Assembly (NCBI GenBank): GCA_002421685.1
Contig: DISB01000020.1
Coordinates: forward strand, 110,448-174,447
DNA length: 64,000 nt
Reading direction: 5' to 3'
From: Bacteroidetes bacterium UBA6221
GTDB lineage: Bacteria; Bacteroidota; Bacteroidia; Chitinophagales; Chitinophagaceae
The notes beneath the pieces were generated by a model. That model worked only from the letters and a program-made list of their open reading frames with translations, was not told the DNA's origin and did not search any database. Below are positions 17,916 to 27,097 of this stretch, in pieces (position 1 is the first letter of the stretch; each line of letters begins with the position of its first letter). Both the position numbers and the translations under genes were made by a program.

Positions 17916-18004
17916 CGGAGAGACAGGGATTCGAACCCTGGATACCCTTTGACAGGTATACACACTTTCCAGGCGTGCCTCTTCAACCACTCGAGCACCT
18001 CTCC
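17916..18004 (-). tRNA. tRNA-Ser (anticodon GGA)
   Basis: On the minus strand an 89-nt class II tRNA folds with acceptor GGAGAGG/TCTCTCC, D arm, and an anticodon loop CTGGAAA giving anticodon GGA (reads UCC/UCU). It has a long variable arm and a T arm with GGTTCGAATCC. Discriminator base G73 fits tRNA-Ser. CCA is not encoded, as usual in Bacteroidota. A CG-rich palindrome (GCCCGCC ... GGCGGGC, 17882-17910) follows its 3' end and merges into the 90-bp repeat. Confidence 0.95.
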
Positions 18005-18036
18005 GGGAAGGGTTGCAAATCTAATCAAAAAATTGG

Positions 18037-18807
18037 TTATTGTCCGGCGAAGATTTTATCGGCGTTGCGGGTAGCTATCCGGGCTACTTCTTCTATTGAT
18101 GCCTGCTTTATTTCGGCCAGTTTTTCAGCTATCAACGGGATGTAGCTGCTTTCATTGCGTTTGCCGCGGTATGGGGTCGGCGCCAGGTAGGGAGCATCGG
18201 TTTCCAGTACCATGTTATCCAGGCTAATGTTTTTGATGGCTTCCGGCAGTTTGCTGTTTTTGAACGTGAGGACACCGCCAATACCCAGGAACATGCCCAA
18301 TTCTACAATTTGTCGGGCTTCCTGTTCATTGCCGCTGAAGCAATGAAATATGCCTTTTAATTTGCCGTTTTGTTTCGCCCTCACTATGTCAATACAATCC
18401 TGCAACGACTCGCGGCTGTGTATTACAATAGGTAGTTCATACTGCAATGCCTGGTCTATTTGATGCTCAAATGCTTCTATTTGTTGTTCTTTAAAAGTGA
18501 GATCCCAGTAATAGTCGAGCCCGATTTCCCCCACAGCGTGGAATTTCCCGGCAGCCAGTTGCCGGGCCACAATATCCAGTTCCTCCCTGTAATTTTCCTT
18601 CACGTAGCAAGGGTGAAGGCCCATCATAGGGAAACAATGCTGCGGCCACTTTTCTGCCACCGCCATCATAGGGGCAATGGTGCCGCTGTCGCAGTTGGGC
18701 ATATACATTTTTTTTACGCCGGCGTCGAGGGCGCGTTGTATCATTTCAGCGCCGTCCGGGGCCAGTTGCTCATCGTAGAGGTGTGTATGTGTATCTATAA
18801 AAATCAT
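18037..18807 (-). CDS. TatD family metal-dependent hydrolase
   Basis: A TatD-type amidohydrolase-fold nuclease (256 aa, the usual length). The first metal ligands are in DTHTHLYD (residues 5-12). The Glu of GEIGLDYYWD near 92 bridges metals, and HSRES and FHCFSGN carry later histidines. ETDAPYLAPTPYRGKRN near 203-219 carries the final Asp and substrate-contact residues. Family members act as 3'-5' DNases and, in some species, on D-aminoacyl-tRNA. The start overlaps the stop of the polysaccharide deacetylase by 4 bp, so translation is coupled in an operon with BatD/BatE. Confidence 0.93.
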   Translation of the reverse strand: MIFIDTHTHLYDEQLAPDGAEMIQRALDAGVKKMYMPNCDSGTIAPMMAVAEKWPQHCFPMMGLHPCYVKENYREELDIVARQLAAGKFHAVGEIGLDYYWDLTFKEQQIEAFEHQIDQALQYELPIVIHSRESLQDCIDIVRAKQNGKLKGIFHCFSGNEQEARQIVELGMFLGIGGVLTFKNSKLPEAIKNISLDNMVLETDAPYLAPTPYRGKRNESSYIPLIAEKLAEIKQASIEEVARIATRNADKIFAGQ

Positions 18808-19442
18808 TTGTCTTGTGGTAGTGCTTCTAATGACCAGCCTTTATTGCTGCAATATTCCAATACGCGGGGCAATGCATAGCTCATTCTTTCCCACGCCTTT
18901 TCGCTATCGTGAAATACCACAATACTGCCCGGCTCTATATTGTTCAATACATTTTGTAAACATTGTTCGCCCGAAAGAGTTGTGTCAAAATCGCCGCTGA
19001 GCACATCCCACATATATATAGTATATGGGGCTTCGCGTTTTATGAGCGCATTTATTTGCCCGCGGGTTATTCTGCCATAGGGTGGTCTGAACAATCTGCT
19101 GTTTATATTATTCGCTGCCAACTGTACATTTTGAATGTATTTGTCTTTTGCAGTAAACCAGCCGTTGAAGTGGTTTTGCGTATGGTTGCCGACGCTATGC
19201 CCGTCTTTTAGCAACTCAAGGTATATGCCGGGATATTCCTCTACATTCTTTCCTATGCAGAAAAATGTGGCTTTGGCCTTGTATCGTTCGAGCTGTTCCA
19301 GTATAAACGGTGTAGCTGTGGGGTGGGGGCCATCGTCGAAGGTGAGGTATATTATAGGTTTTCCCCCTGCAGGCATTTTCCACACCAGCCTGCTGAAGAG
19401 TATATTACTGAGTATCCAGGGAGCTTTTACCCGGTAAGCCAT
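18804..19442 (-). CDS. Polysaccharide deacetylase (NodB domain) family protein, 212 aa
   Basis: NodB homology domain with all standard motifs: TFDDGPHP (motif 1), NHTQNHF (motif 2, metal histidines), RPPYGR (motif 3), WDVLSGDFDT (motif 4) and VVFHDSEKA (motif 5). Substrates in this family are N-acetylated glycans such as peptidoglycan or chitin oligomers; the true substrate is not evident. An in-frame TTG two codons upstream also exists, and the ATG at 19442 is chosen. The short N-terminal segment (ILSNILFSRLVW) is mildly hydrophobic but not a convincing signal peptide. It lies between BatE and TatD on the minus strand. Confidence 0.92.
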   Translation of the reverse strand: MAYRVKAPWILSNILFSRLVWKMPAGGKPIIYLTFDDGPHPTATPFILEQLERYKAKATFFCIGKNVEEYPGIYLELLKDGHSVGNHTQNHFNGWFTAKDKYIQNVQLAANNINSRLFRPPYGRITRGQINALIKREAPYTIYMWDVLSGDFDTTLSGEQCLQNVLNNIEPGSIVVFHDSEKAWERMSYALPRVLEYCSNKGWSLEALPQDK

Positions 19443-19475
19443 ATGCAAACCAACAAAAAAAGTATGAATTCGCCT

Positions 19476-20228
19476 TTATATTTTGACCAGGGTAGAACGT
19501 TCTACCCAGCCTGTTCTGCCGTCAGGGAGTGTGACTTCGTACCAACCGCCTTTTTCATTGCATATCTGCACCTTGGTGCCTTCGGGCAGTTGACTTTGAG
19601 ATTTGCCATATTTCGGCTGCAACATCAGCGGTGAGCCTTCCTGCATCACAATAGCCCTGTCTGATGCTATCATTTTCTGTGCAGAAATAATACTCAACGC
19701 CAGGAAAACCGTACAGAGAATAATGACAGAAACAGATAATTGTACCGGTGCCGTGTATGGAATTATTTTGAGGCGGTGCCCAATAAAATAACCAACCAAC
19801 GCCAGGAAAAGCAGCACGGCAATGACTGCATAGGCATTTGCCAGCGTAGCCTTCGTGATTGCGTTCCACCATCGTACAAAAAATATTTCTGGAATCTCCG
19901 GTATGCGGTTATTAATGCGACTTTGAGCGAGGTACAGGTTATCGGCAGCCTGTGTGTGTGATGGGTTGAATTTCAATGCGCGCTCATAGCTTAATACTGC
20001 GGCGCCGATATTGTTCAGCCGGTAATACGCATTGCCAAGGTTGTAATATACTTCGGCATTGGAAGGTTCCAGTTCCGCGATCTTATTGTAATATAGCGCC
20101 GCACTGTCGTAACTTCTCTGCTGGTAATAGCTATTGGCCTTTTGCCACCACAAGCTATAGTTTTCCTTCGCTGTAAGCGAAGCAGACAGGAATAAGGCAG
20201 CAAACGTCAGCAATAATATCCTGTTCAT
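19476..20228 (-). CDS. BatE-like protein: TPR repeats, two membrane segments, SH3 domain
   Basis: 250 aa. A signal-like N-terminus (MNRILLLTFAALFLSAS) leads to TPR units at about 25-100 (SYDSAALYYNKIAELEPSNAEVYYNLGNAYY, quoted in part). Two hydrophobic segments lie near 133-150 and 162-183. A bacterial SH3-like domain at about 190-250 contains GTKVQICNEKGGWYEV and TGWVERSTL. This is the known layout of BatE, a component of the Bat (Bacteroides aerotolerance) system. It overlaps batD by 4 bp (ATGA), so the pair is coupled. batA, batB and batC are not adjacent in this window. Confidence 0.88.
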   Translation of the reverse strand: MNRILLLTFAALFLSASLTAKENYSLWWQKANSYYQQRSYDSAALYYNKIAELEPSNAEVYYNLGNAYYRLNNIGAAVLSYERALKFNPSHTQAADNLYLAQSRINNRIPEIPEIFFVRWWNAITKATLANAYAVIAVLLFLALVGYFIGHRLKIIPYTAPVQLSVSVIILCTVFLALSIISAQKMIASDRAIVMQEGSPLMLQPKYGKSQSQLPEGTKVQICNEKGGWYEVTLPDGRTGWVERSTLVKI

Positions 20229-22201
20229 GATTTAAAAGCCTCCTCCAGTTTACTGATAACCGATACGGCTTCGTTATAGACGTTGTTCATTTGCTGCGAA
20301 CCGCCGGTACCTGCATACAATGCTGTTTCGCATTCGTTCATCACATCCTCCACCTGTCTCTGCAAGATTTGGTTGATATTACGGCTATTCAGGGCGTCCC
20401 ACACGTTTTCTTTAGATAACGATGACAAAGGAATGGTTAGCTTGTCGCTCAGGTATAGCCACAAAGCTTTTGATATTTCTTCGTAAAAAGGCATGCGCTC
20501 ATTCTTTTGCAGCAACTTTTGAGCGGTGGCCAGTCTTTTCAGGGCAACTTTGTTGGCGCGCTTTGTGCGTAGCAATACACTGTCTTTGGCCAGTTCATCC
20601 TCACGCCTTTTCCACACCAGTATGCCTATAAAAGCCATCAACGGCAATGCATAGGCCGACCAGTAGCCTGCTGTCAATATCAATGGCTTGCCTTGGGGCT
20701 TTAACTGCTCTATGGGTTCAGCAGTGATATCGTGAATATCCGTTAATGTAGTACGCGCGTTGCCTGCGGTGTAGTTGTTGCCCGGCTTTACCTGTAGCTT
20801 TACCGGCTCGGTATTAATGGTTATATATTTTCCCGATTGGGGGTTGAAATAGCTAAAGGCTATGGATGGTATTTCGTATTCTCCCGGTGTGCGCGGGGTG
20901 ATGGCATAAGTAATTGTTTTTGTACCGCTGATGGTGGTGGTACGGCCCGTAATGGTATCTACCACCGCGGGGTCGAAAACAGATAAGCCGTTGGGCAATT
21001 TAAGCGCGGGCGCTTCTATGAGCTTTATGTTACCGCTGCCTTTTATGATGAGTTTGAAATTGGCAACGTCATCGGTAGTGATATCCGTTTTGTCGAGACT
21101 GCTGCTTACAGTGAAGTTGCCAACCGCCCCGGTAAATGACGCAGGTTTGCCTTCTTCCGGCAAAGGTAATACCTCTATCTTCACCGGTTTACTTTTCAGT
21201 TTTACCTGGACATCCCTGTATGATACCTGGCTGAAAAACTCATCGAAGAACGGGTCGTCCATGAAGAAGCTGTTGAAGAATGGATCGTCGAAGAACGGGT
21301 CGCGTTGCCGGCTTTTCTGCACAATCCTGGCCACACCTTCAGCTTCTGCCGGGTCCAGTTCAAGAGTGCCGGTTTGCTGTGGGAACAAGGCGGATTTCTT
21401 CAGTGTAAATACCTGGTAGCGCTGGCCGTTGATCACTTCTTCTACTGGCGTTACTTTCCCGCCTGGCATTTCAAAGTCCTGTGTCCAGAAACCATTGAGG
21501 GAAGGTAGTTTGGATATACCCACATTCATCGGCAGGCGGGCGTATAATTTGTATGATGCGGTTATCTGTTCTCCTACATGCACCTTGCTTTTGTCTACAA
21601 CTACTTTTATGAACAGGTCTTTGTCCAGGTCTACATTTGCGGGTTCGGGCCGGGCAGGTTGTTGTTGCCGTCTTTGCTGCTGCATTGCCTGTATCTGGCG
21701 TTGCCGCTGCCTCATCATCGCTTCAAAAGGATCGTCGGAGAAGGGGTCGTAACCGCGTTGCTGTTGTGCCAGGCTGCCATCCACTACTTCCAGCGGCAGG
21801 CTGTTCGAGTTATAGGTGTCGCCCCTGCTGTCTTTGGCAAAAGCTGCGGGTATGGTAAGTTTTCCTTTACGTTTAGGTTGCAGGATATAAGTTACTGTAA
21901 GGCTTTGCGACTGGGTCATTTTACCGTTGATGTACGTTACGTTCGTGCCGGAACTTTGGTACGGCCCACCAACAATATGAAAGTCTTTTTTGATTTCCGG
22001 TTTGGGCCCCAGCGATTGCAGGTCTTCTACATCCCTGATTGTGTATTGCACCTGCACCTGGTCTTGTATGCCTATTTTTCCGGCACTGGCTTGTGCTACG
22101 AAAACTACGTCCTGGGCATCAGTACGGTATATACCTGCCAGTATAAAAACCGTCAACAGCCCGAAAGGCAAATAGCGGAATATGTGTTTTTGCAAGCTCA
22201 T
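20225..22201 (-). CDS. BatD family protein
   Basis: 658 aa. An N-terminal signal/anchor (FGLLTVFILAGIYR) is followed by Ig-like beta domains typical of BatD (QVQYTIRDVEDLQSLGPKPEIKK, quoted from about residue 48). A Gln/Arg-rich low-complexity stretch lies near 165-185 (RQRQRQIQAMQQQRRQQQ). A second low-complexity block, rich in Asp/Phe/Pro (RDPFFDDPFFNSFFMDDPFF), lies near 300-320. One membrane helix near 515-532 (YWSAYALPLMAFIGILVW) separates the periplasmic part from a ~125-aa cytoplasmic tail. Bat proteins are proposed to form a membrane complex linked to stress tolerance and MoxR chaperones. This operon carries only D and E. Confidence 0.88.
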   Translation of the reverse strand: MSLQKHIFRYLPFGLLTVFILAGIYRTDAQDVVFVAQASAGKIGIQDQVQVQYTIRDVEDLQSLGPKPEIKKDFHIVGGPYQSSGTNVTYINGKMTQSQSLTVTYILQPKRKGKLTIPAAFAKDSRGDTYNSNSLPLEVVDGSLAQQQRGYDPFSDDPFEAMMRQRQRQIQAMQQQRRQQQPARPEPANVDLDKDLFIKVVVDKSKVHVGEQITASYKLYARLPMNVGISKLPSLNGFWTQDFEMPGGKVTPVEEVINGQRYQVFTLKKSALFPQQTGTLELDPAEAEGVARIVQKSRQRDPFFDDPFFNSFFMDDPFFDEFFSQVSYRDVQVKLKSKPVKIEVLPLPEEGKPASFTGAVGNFTVSSSLDKTDITTDDVANFKLIIKGSGNIKLIEAPALKLPNGLSVFDPAVVDTITGRTTTISGTKTITYAITPRTPGEYEIPSIAFSYFNPQSGKYITINTEPVKLQVKPGNNYTAGNARTTLTDIHDITAEPIEQLKPQGKPLILTAGYWSAYALPLMAFIGILVWKRREDELAKDSVLLRTKRANKVALKRLATAQKLLQKNERMPFYEEISKALWLYLSDKLTIPLSSLSKENVWDALNSRNINQILQRQVEDVMNECETALYAGTGGSQQMNNVYNEAVSVISKLEEAFKS

Positions 22202-22274
22202 ATACAGTTCACAAAATTAAAAGCTTAGCCCTGCCCCTGTATGTTGCAGAGGGGTTAAAGCACTGTTAAAAAAC

Positions 22275-22979
22275 TCACAAATCCCCGGTTGTCGGCCGCA
22301 TGATTATTGTTTCAACGTCTGCCTTTGACGACAGGTTATACGTAGCCCATACCATTTCTGCCACGTCTTCCGCTTCCATCATACGGCTGCGGTCTATTCC
22401 GGCACTTTCCCACGAGCGTGTCCAGGTGGCGCCTGCGCAGATGGCTGTTACCCTGATGTTCTCATTGACCAGTTCGTGACGCAGGTTTTCCGAAAACCCC
22501 AGTAAGGCATATTTGCTAATGCTATATGCCCCGCCATTAGGGTAGGCTTTAAGGCTTGCTACCGAGCAATTGTTGAAAATATGGCCGCTGCCATCTCTCT
22601 TTATGGCAGGCACTATGGCACGGGTAAGGTAATATGCACTGTACATATTTACTTCCATTAGCTTTTCCAGGTGGCCTTCCGGTTCGTCTGCCAGCCTGCC
22701 GGGAAAGAACAGGCCGGCATTGTTTACCAGTATATCTATTTCGCTGAAGGTATCGAGTACTTTACCGGCAAAATTGAACACCTGTTGTTTTTCGCCCAGG
22801 TCGGCTTGTAAGGCGAGAATGGTTGCCGCAGGATATTGCTGCGTCCAGGCACTACTTAGGTCAACAAGGTCTTTTTCAGTGCGGGCGCATATGGCCACAG
22901 AGAAGCCATTGGCCAACAGTTTTTCTGTAATAGCTTTTCCTATTCCCTGCGTGGCGCCGGTTATTATTGCATTGGGCAT
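22275..22979 (-). CDS. Short-chain dehydrogenase/reductase (SDR) family oxidoreductase
   Basis: 234 aa, a classical SDR. The NAD(P)-binding TGATQGIG is at residues 8-15, the structural NNAG near 87-90, the catalytic Ser in NCSVAS near 140, and YSISK (Tyr-x-x-x-Lys) near 152-156. Arg in CARTEK after the second strand suggests NADP preference. This is the 3-ketoacyl-reductase-like subgroup; the substrate cannot be assigned. It is upstream of the BatD-BatE-deacetylase-TatD run with a 73-bp gap. Confidence 0.92.
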   Translation of the reverse strand: MPNAIITGATQGIGKAITEKLLANGFSVAICARTEKDLVDLSSAWTQQYPAATILALQADLGEKQQVFNFAGKVLDTFSEIDILVNNAGLFFPGRLADEPEGHLEKLMEVNMYSAYYLTRAIVPAIKRDGSGHIFNNCSVASLKAYPNGGAYSISKYALLGFSENLRHELVNENIRVTAICAGATWTRSWESAGIDRSRMMEAEDVAEMVWATYNLSSKADVETIIMRPTTGDL

Positions 22980-23105
22980 GTGAACACTTTATCGGCAGCA
23001 CAATTTATTGCATTTGGCCGAAGAATCAGTAAAGGATTTCGCTGTGAATAAATATTGGCTCTCCCGTGATTCCCGGTATGAACAAGTTTCGTTCTTTTGC
23101 AGCAG

Positions 23106-23807
23106 ATGATTAAAACAGTATTAAACTGGAGCTCGGGCAAGGACGCTGCATTAGCTTACCACATGTTGCAGCAGGGTAAACGGTATGAAGTCACTACATT
23201 GCTTACTACCGTCAATCAGGATGCTACCAGGATCATGATGCACGGGGTAAGAGAGGAGATGCTGGACCTGCAAGCCGAAAGGATGAATATTCCCCTGGTG
23301 AAAGTAAACCTGCCTGCCTCACCCGACGATAGTTTGTATGCCGCAGCCATGCAAAAAGCACTGGATGAACTGAAAGGAGAAGGCATACGCAGTTCGGCTT
23401 TTGGGGATATTCGCCTGGAAGACCTTCGAAAATACAGGGAAGGCCAGTTGAAACAAGCTGAGTTCGAAGCCGTATTCCCGCTGTGGGGCACAGGCAGCCT
23501 GGAACTGGTGCAAATGATAGAGCAAACAGGGATAGAAGCCGTAATAGTATGTGTCAATGAAAAATACCTGGGTAGGGAGTTCCTGGGGCGTAAAGTGGAT
23601 GCCGCACTGCTGGCCGAGCTTCCGGCAAATGTTGACCCCTGTGGCGAATATGGAGAGTTTCACACATATGTCTATAATGCGCCTTATTTTTCCAGGCCCA
23701 TAGCCTGGCGCAGTGGCGAAATTGTGCATAAAGTATATACACATGAAAACGTTGGTACGCCCTGGGACAAAGGTTTCTTTTTTATGGATGTGCTGCCCGC
23801 TATATAG
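23106..23807 (+). CDS. Dph6-related ATP pyrophosphatase (adenine nucleotide alpha hydrolase-like)
   Basis: PP-loop ATPase: WSSGKDAALAYHML (residues 7-20) is the ATP pyrophosphatase loop. SAFGDIRLEDLRKYRE, FPLWG near 122-126 and CGEYGEFHT near 178-186 are hallmarks of the diphthine-ammonia ligase (Dph6/MJ0570) family. Bacteria lack diphthamide, so the bacterial member must act on another substrate, which is unknown. I start at the ATG at 23106; a TTG three codons upstream is less likely. It stands alone, divergent from the SDR gene. Confidence 0.88.
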   Translation: MIKTVLNWSSGKDAALAYHMLQQGKRYEVTTLLTTVNQDATRIMMHGVREEMLDLQAERMNIPLVKVNLPASPDDSLYAAAMQKALDELKGEGIRSSAFGDIRLEDLRKYREGQLKQAEFEAVFPLWGTGSLELVQMIEQTGIEAVIVCVNEKYLGREFLGRKVDAALLAELPANVDPCGEYGEFHTYVYNAPYFSRPIAWRSGEIVHKVYTHENVGTPWDKGFFFMDVLPAI

Positions 23808-23829
23808 CTACCGTTAGCCTGGAGGTTTT

Positions 23830-23861
23830 TTTATAGCACTGGTTTTCTTTTTTTAACTTTG
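23830..23861 (+). promoter_or_regulatory. Promoter for DUF3467-guaA
   Basis: TAACTTTG at 23854-23861 matches the Bacteroidota -7 box. A T-rich TTTA-type -33 element lies 20 nt upstream. The next gene starts 25 nt downstream. Confidence 0.55.
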
Positions 23862-23886
23862 CTGCTCATTTTTAATCATAACCAAG

Positions 23887-24201
23887 ATGCAAGAAGGACA
23901 ACCGCAGGAACAACAATTGAATATCGAACTAACGGAAGAAATGTCTGACGGAGTATATTCTAACCTGGTCATTATCACTCATTCTTTTGCGGAATTCGTT
24001 TTCGACTTTGTGAATGTAATGCCGAACGTACCGAAAGCTAAGGTAAAAGCAAGGGTAGTGATGACACCGCATCATGCCAAAAGACTGATGCGTGCGCTGG
24101 TAGAGAACGTGAAGCGGTTTGAAGCCCAAAACGGCGTTATACAGGAGCAGGAGCAAGTGAACATTCCTTTCAACTTTGGCGGCACTACCGGCGAAGCATA
24201 A
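23887..24201 (+). CDS. DUF3467 domain-containing protein, 104 aa
   Basis: Almost the whole protein is the DUF3467 domain, with SDGVYSNLVIITHS near 20-33, FVFDFVNVMP near 38-47 and VVMTPHHAKRLMRAL near 59-73. The domain is small and widespread in Bacteroidota and other phyla and has no established function. There is no signal peptide or membrane segment, so it is cytoplasmic. It is 21 bp upstream of guaA and probably in the same transcript. Confidence 0.9.
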   Translation: MQEGQPQEQQLNIELTEEMSDGVYSNLVIITHSFAEFVFDFVNVMPNVPKAKVKARVVMTPHHAKRLMRALVENVKRFEAQNGVIQEQEQVNIPFNFGGTTGEA

Positions 24202-24222
24202 TGTTTGATTTTATATAGATAC

Positions 24223-25761
24223 ATGAACGAAAAAATTCTGATACTTGATTTTGGTTCACAATACACGCAACTGATAGCCAGGAGTGTGCGCGAACTGAAT
24301 ATATATTGCGAGATACAGCCTTGCACGAAGCCAATAGAATATACCGAGGAGCTAAAGGGTGTAATATTATCCGGCAGCCCTTTTTCGGTAAACGACCCCC
24401 AGGCGCCTAAGCCTGATATCAAGGCCATAGCCGATAAATTGCCTGTGTTGGCAGTGTGTTATGGCGCGCAACTGCTGGCGCAACAGGCCGGCGGAGTAGT
24501 GGGTAAATCTACCCACCGCGAATATGGCAGAGCGCATCTTAAGGCGTTGGTTGACAACCCGTTATTGACTACCATCGCAAGTGGTTCTCAAGTATGGATG
24601 AGCCATAGTGATACTATAAAAGAATTACCCGGTAACTTCCGTGTCATTGCGCAGACAGACAGTATCCCTGTAGCTGCATTTACTTCAGATGAAAGCTATG
24701 CAAAACATGTTGTCTATGCAATCCAGTTTCACCCGGAGGTGACACATAGCATAGACGGAAGGCAGTTACTGAAAAATTTTACTGTAGATATTTGCGGTTG
24801 TACCCGCGACTGGACACCCGCGGCTTTCATTCAGGAAACAGTGGAACGCATCCGCAAACAGGTAGGAAATGGTAAGGTGGTGATGGCATTGAGCGGTGGG
24901 GTGGATTCGACAGTAGCAGCTACACTTATAGACAGGGCCATTGGTGATAACCTGTATTGCATATTCGTAGATAATGGCTTGCTGCGCAAGGGCGAATTTG
25001 AACAAGTACTGGACGGATATAAGCACCTGGGCCTGAACACCAAAGGTATAGATGCCCGCAAGCGTTTTTATGACGCGCTGGCCGGTGTCACCGACCCGGA
25101 AAAAAAGAGAAAAATAATCGGTGGTATGTTCATTGATGTATTTCACGACGAGGCGGTCCATATACAGGATGTAAAATTCCTGGGCCAGGGCACTATATAC
25201 CCCGACGTGATAGAATCAGTATCGGTAAATGGTCCTTCAGCAACTATCAAGTCGCACCACAACGTAGGTGGGCTGCCTGAAAAAATGCACATGGAACTGG
25301 TAGAGCCACTGCGCCTGTTGTTTAAGGATGAAGTGCGCAGGATAGGCCGCGAACTAGGCATTGACGAGGTGTTCCTGCAAAGGCATCCTTTCCCGGGTCC
25401 GGGGCTTGGCATACGCATACTGGGCGAAGTGACAGAGGAGAAAGCGAACATGCTGCAGGAGGCCGACGCCATCTACATCCAGCTGTTGCGCGACTACGAA
25501 TTGTACAACGAAATATGGCAGGCCGGTGCAATACTGCTGCCGGTACAAAGCGTTGGCGTAATGGGTGATGAACGTACTTACGAATTTACGGTAGCCCTGC
25601 GCGCGGTGACATCGGTAGACGGTATGACCGCGGACTGGGCGCACCTGCCTTACGACTTCCTGGCCAGGGCGTCTAACGACATCATTAATAAAGTAAAAGG
25701 TATCAACAGGGTGGTGTACGACATCAGCTCAAAACCACCGGCAACAATAGAGTGGGAGTAG
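24223..25761 (+). CDS. guaA: GMP synthase (glutamine-hydrolysing)
   Basis: 512 aa, full length. Converts XMP, ATP and glutamine to GMP in purine synthesis. The class I amidotransferase domain has its nucleophile Cys at about 79 (AVCYGAQ) and His/Glu near 170-172 (IQFHPEV). The ATP pyrophosphatase loop LSGGVDST is near 224-231. The dimerisation domain ends KPPATIEWE, the standard GuaA C-terminus. The ATG at 24223 (MNEKILILDFGSQYTQ) is chosen over an in-frame TTG six codons upstream. Confidence 0.98.
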   Translation: MNEKILILDFGSQYTQLIARSVRELNIYCEIQPCTKPIEYTEELKGVILSGSPFSVNDPQAPKPDIKAIADKLPVLAVCYGAQLLAQQAGGVVGKSTHREYGRAHLKALVDNPLLTTIASGSQVWMSHSDTIKELPGNFRVIAQTDSIPVAAFTSDESYAKHVVYAIQFHPEVTHSIDGRQLLKNFTVDICGCTRDWTPAAFIQETVERIRKQVGNGKVVMALSGGVDSTVAATLIDRAIGDNLYCIFVDNGLLRKGEFEQVLDGYKHLGLNTKGIDARKRFYDALAGVTDPEKKRKIIGGMFIDVFHDEAVHIQDVKFLGQGTIYPDVIESVSVNGPSATIKSHHNVGGLPEKMHMELVEPLRLLFKDEVRRIGRELGIDEVFLQRHPFPGPGLGIRILGEVTEEKANMLQEADAIYIQLLRDYELYNEIWQAGAILLPVQSVGVMGDERTYEFTVALRAVTSVDGMTADWAHLPYDFLARASNDIINKVKGINRVVYDISSKPPATIEWE

Positions 25762-25776
25762 CGTTATTAGGTACTT

Positions 25777-27084
25777 ATGAAAAAAACTATCTCGGTTGTA
25801 TTGTTAGGGGCGTTTTTGCTTGCCTGTTTTGCCAACGATGCTGATGCGCAAAGCCGTAGGGAAAGAAAGCGCAGGAAAAAGGCAGAATTGGAGCGACGGG
25901 AAAGGACAATACGGCCACCACAAGAGAAAGATGTAACCAGGAAACCCACACCTAAACCGCAGCCGCCCAAAAAAGACTTCCAGTATCCACAATCGGAAAT
26001 AAAAGACAAGTACAGGATAGACCTCCTGGCTACCTTCTATCTTCCGGAGCTGGTACAGGATGGCAAAGTAGTAACCAGGGGCAAATTGCCGGACAAAGTA
26101 ATACCATCCCTGAAATTCTACGAAGGGATGGCAATTGCTGCCGATACTTTACAGAAATTGGGTTATAAGTTTGATATTTTTGTTTACGATGTTACGGACG
26201 AACTGGAGTCGGCAGCGACGCTTGTAAACACAGATGCGTTTAAAGGTTCCGACCTTATCATTGGCTTCCTGTCTTCTAACGATTTTCCGTTGGTGGCAAA
26301 CTATGCACGCAAAAACCAAATCAATTTTGTATCGGCCCTGTCGCCTTCCGACCAGGGAATAAGCGAGAATCCATACTTCACTATGCTGCAACCGACGCTG
26401 GAAACCCATTGCGACGCTATAGAAGAAAATATGGTGCGGAAAAATGGTAACGTAACTCCGCTGCTTTTTTATCGTACTAACGTTCCGGTAGACAACACCG
26501 CAATGGGTAATTTCACTAATGGTGTACTGGAATATACCAAGGTAGCCTGTGATGTTCTGCCCGCCAGGGAGCAAATAGAGCCGCTATTGGTGAAAGGAAG
26601 GAAAAATGTCATATTGATGGCTATTATGAGCGACCAGTATGCAGAGACAATTATCAGGAAGTTGTATGAGTGGTTCCCCGACTATGACTTTGAAGTATGG
26701 GGTATGCCATCGTGGGATAATATGCCTGCCCTGAAAAAACCGGATGCTTTTCCTAATACGGTAATATATTTCACATCTCCGTTTTACTTTGATGCCAGCA
26801 CGGCGCCGGGCCAGGCATTGTCCAGGGCTTACAAGAAAAAATACGGCAGTCAGCCCGACAATATGGTATTCCGCGGTTACGAAACTATGTTCTGGTATGC
26901 CTACCTGCTGAAGAAACACGGCAATATTTTCAACAACCAGCTTTGGGATAATGGCGGCGCACCGTTTACCCGGTACGAAATAAAACCGGTGAAAGGCCCT
27001 GATGATAAGCTGAAATACCAGGAGAACAGGCATTTATATCTCTACCGCTACCATAGCGGCTCCTATATGGTAGAACACCAGTAA
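25777..27084 (+). CDS. Exported type I periplasmic-binding-fold protein, 435 aa
   Basis: Signal peptide MKKTISVVLLGAFLLACFANDADAQ; a Cys within its hydrophobic core is a poor lipobox. A highly basic and proline-rich linker follows (about 26-70: RRERKRRKKAELERRER, KPTPKPQPPKK). From residue 75 the protein has a type I (Leu/Ile/Val-binding-like) periplasmic-binding fold: LLATFYLPEL, FYEGMAIAADTL, LIIGFLSSNDFPLVANYARKNQ, PYFTMLQPTLETHCDAI. No ABC transporter permease or ATPase is nearby. The basic linker could bind peptidoglycan or the membrane surface, which is inference. It is 15 bp after guaA and co-directional. Confidence 0.7.
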   Translation: MKKTISVVLLGAFLLACFANDADAQSRRERKRRKKAELERRERTIRPPQEKDVTRKPTPKPQPPKKDFQYPQSEIKDKYRIDLLATFYLPELVQDGKVVTRGKLPDKVIPSLKFYEGMAIAADTLQKLGYKFDIFVYDVTDELESAATLVNTDAFKGSDLIIGFLSSNDFPLVANYARKNQINFVSALSPSDQGISENPYFTMLQPTLETHCDAIEENMVRKNGNVTPLLFYRTNVPVDNTAMGNFTNGVLEYTKVACDVLPAREQIEPLLVKGRKNVILMAIMSDQYAETIIRKLYEWFPDYDFEVWGMPSWDNMPALKKPDAFPNTVIYFTSPFYFDASTAPGQALSRAYKKKYGSQPDNMVFRGYETMFWYAYLLKKHGNIFNNQLWDNGGAPFTRYEIKPVKGPDDKLKYQENRHLYLYRYHSGSYMVEHQ

Positions 27085-27097
27085 ATATTGCGGTTGT

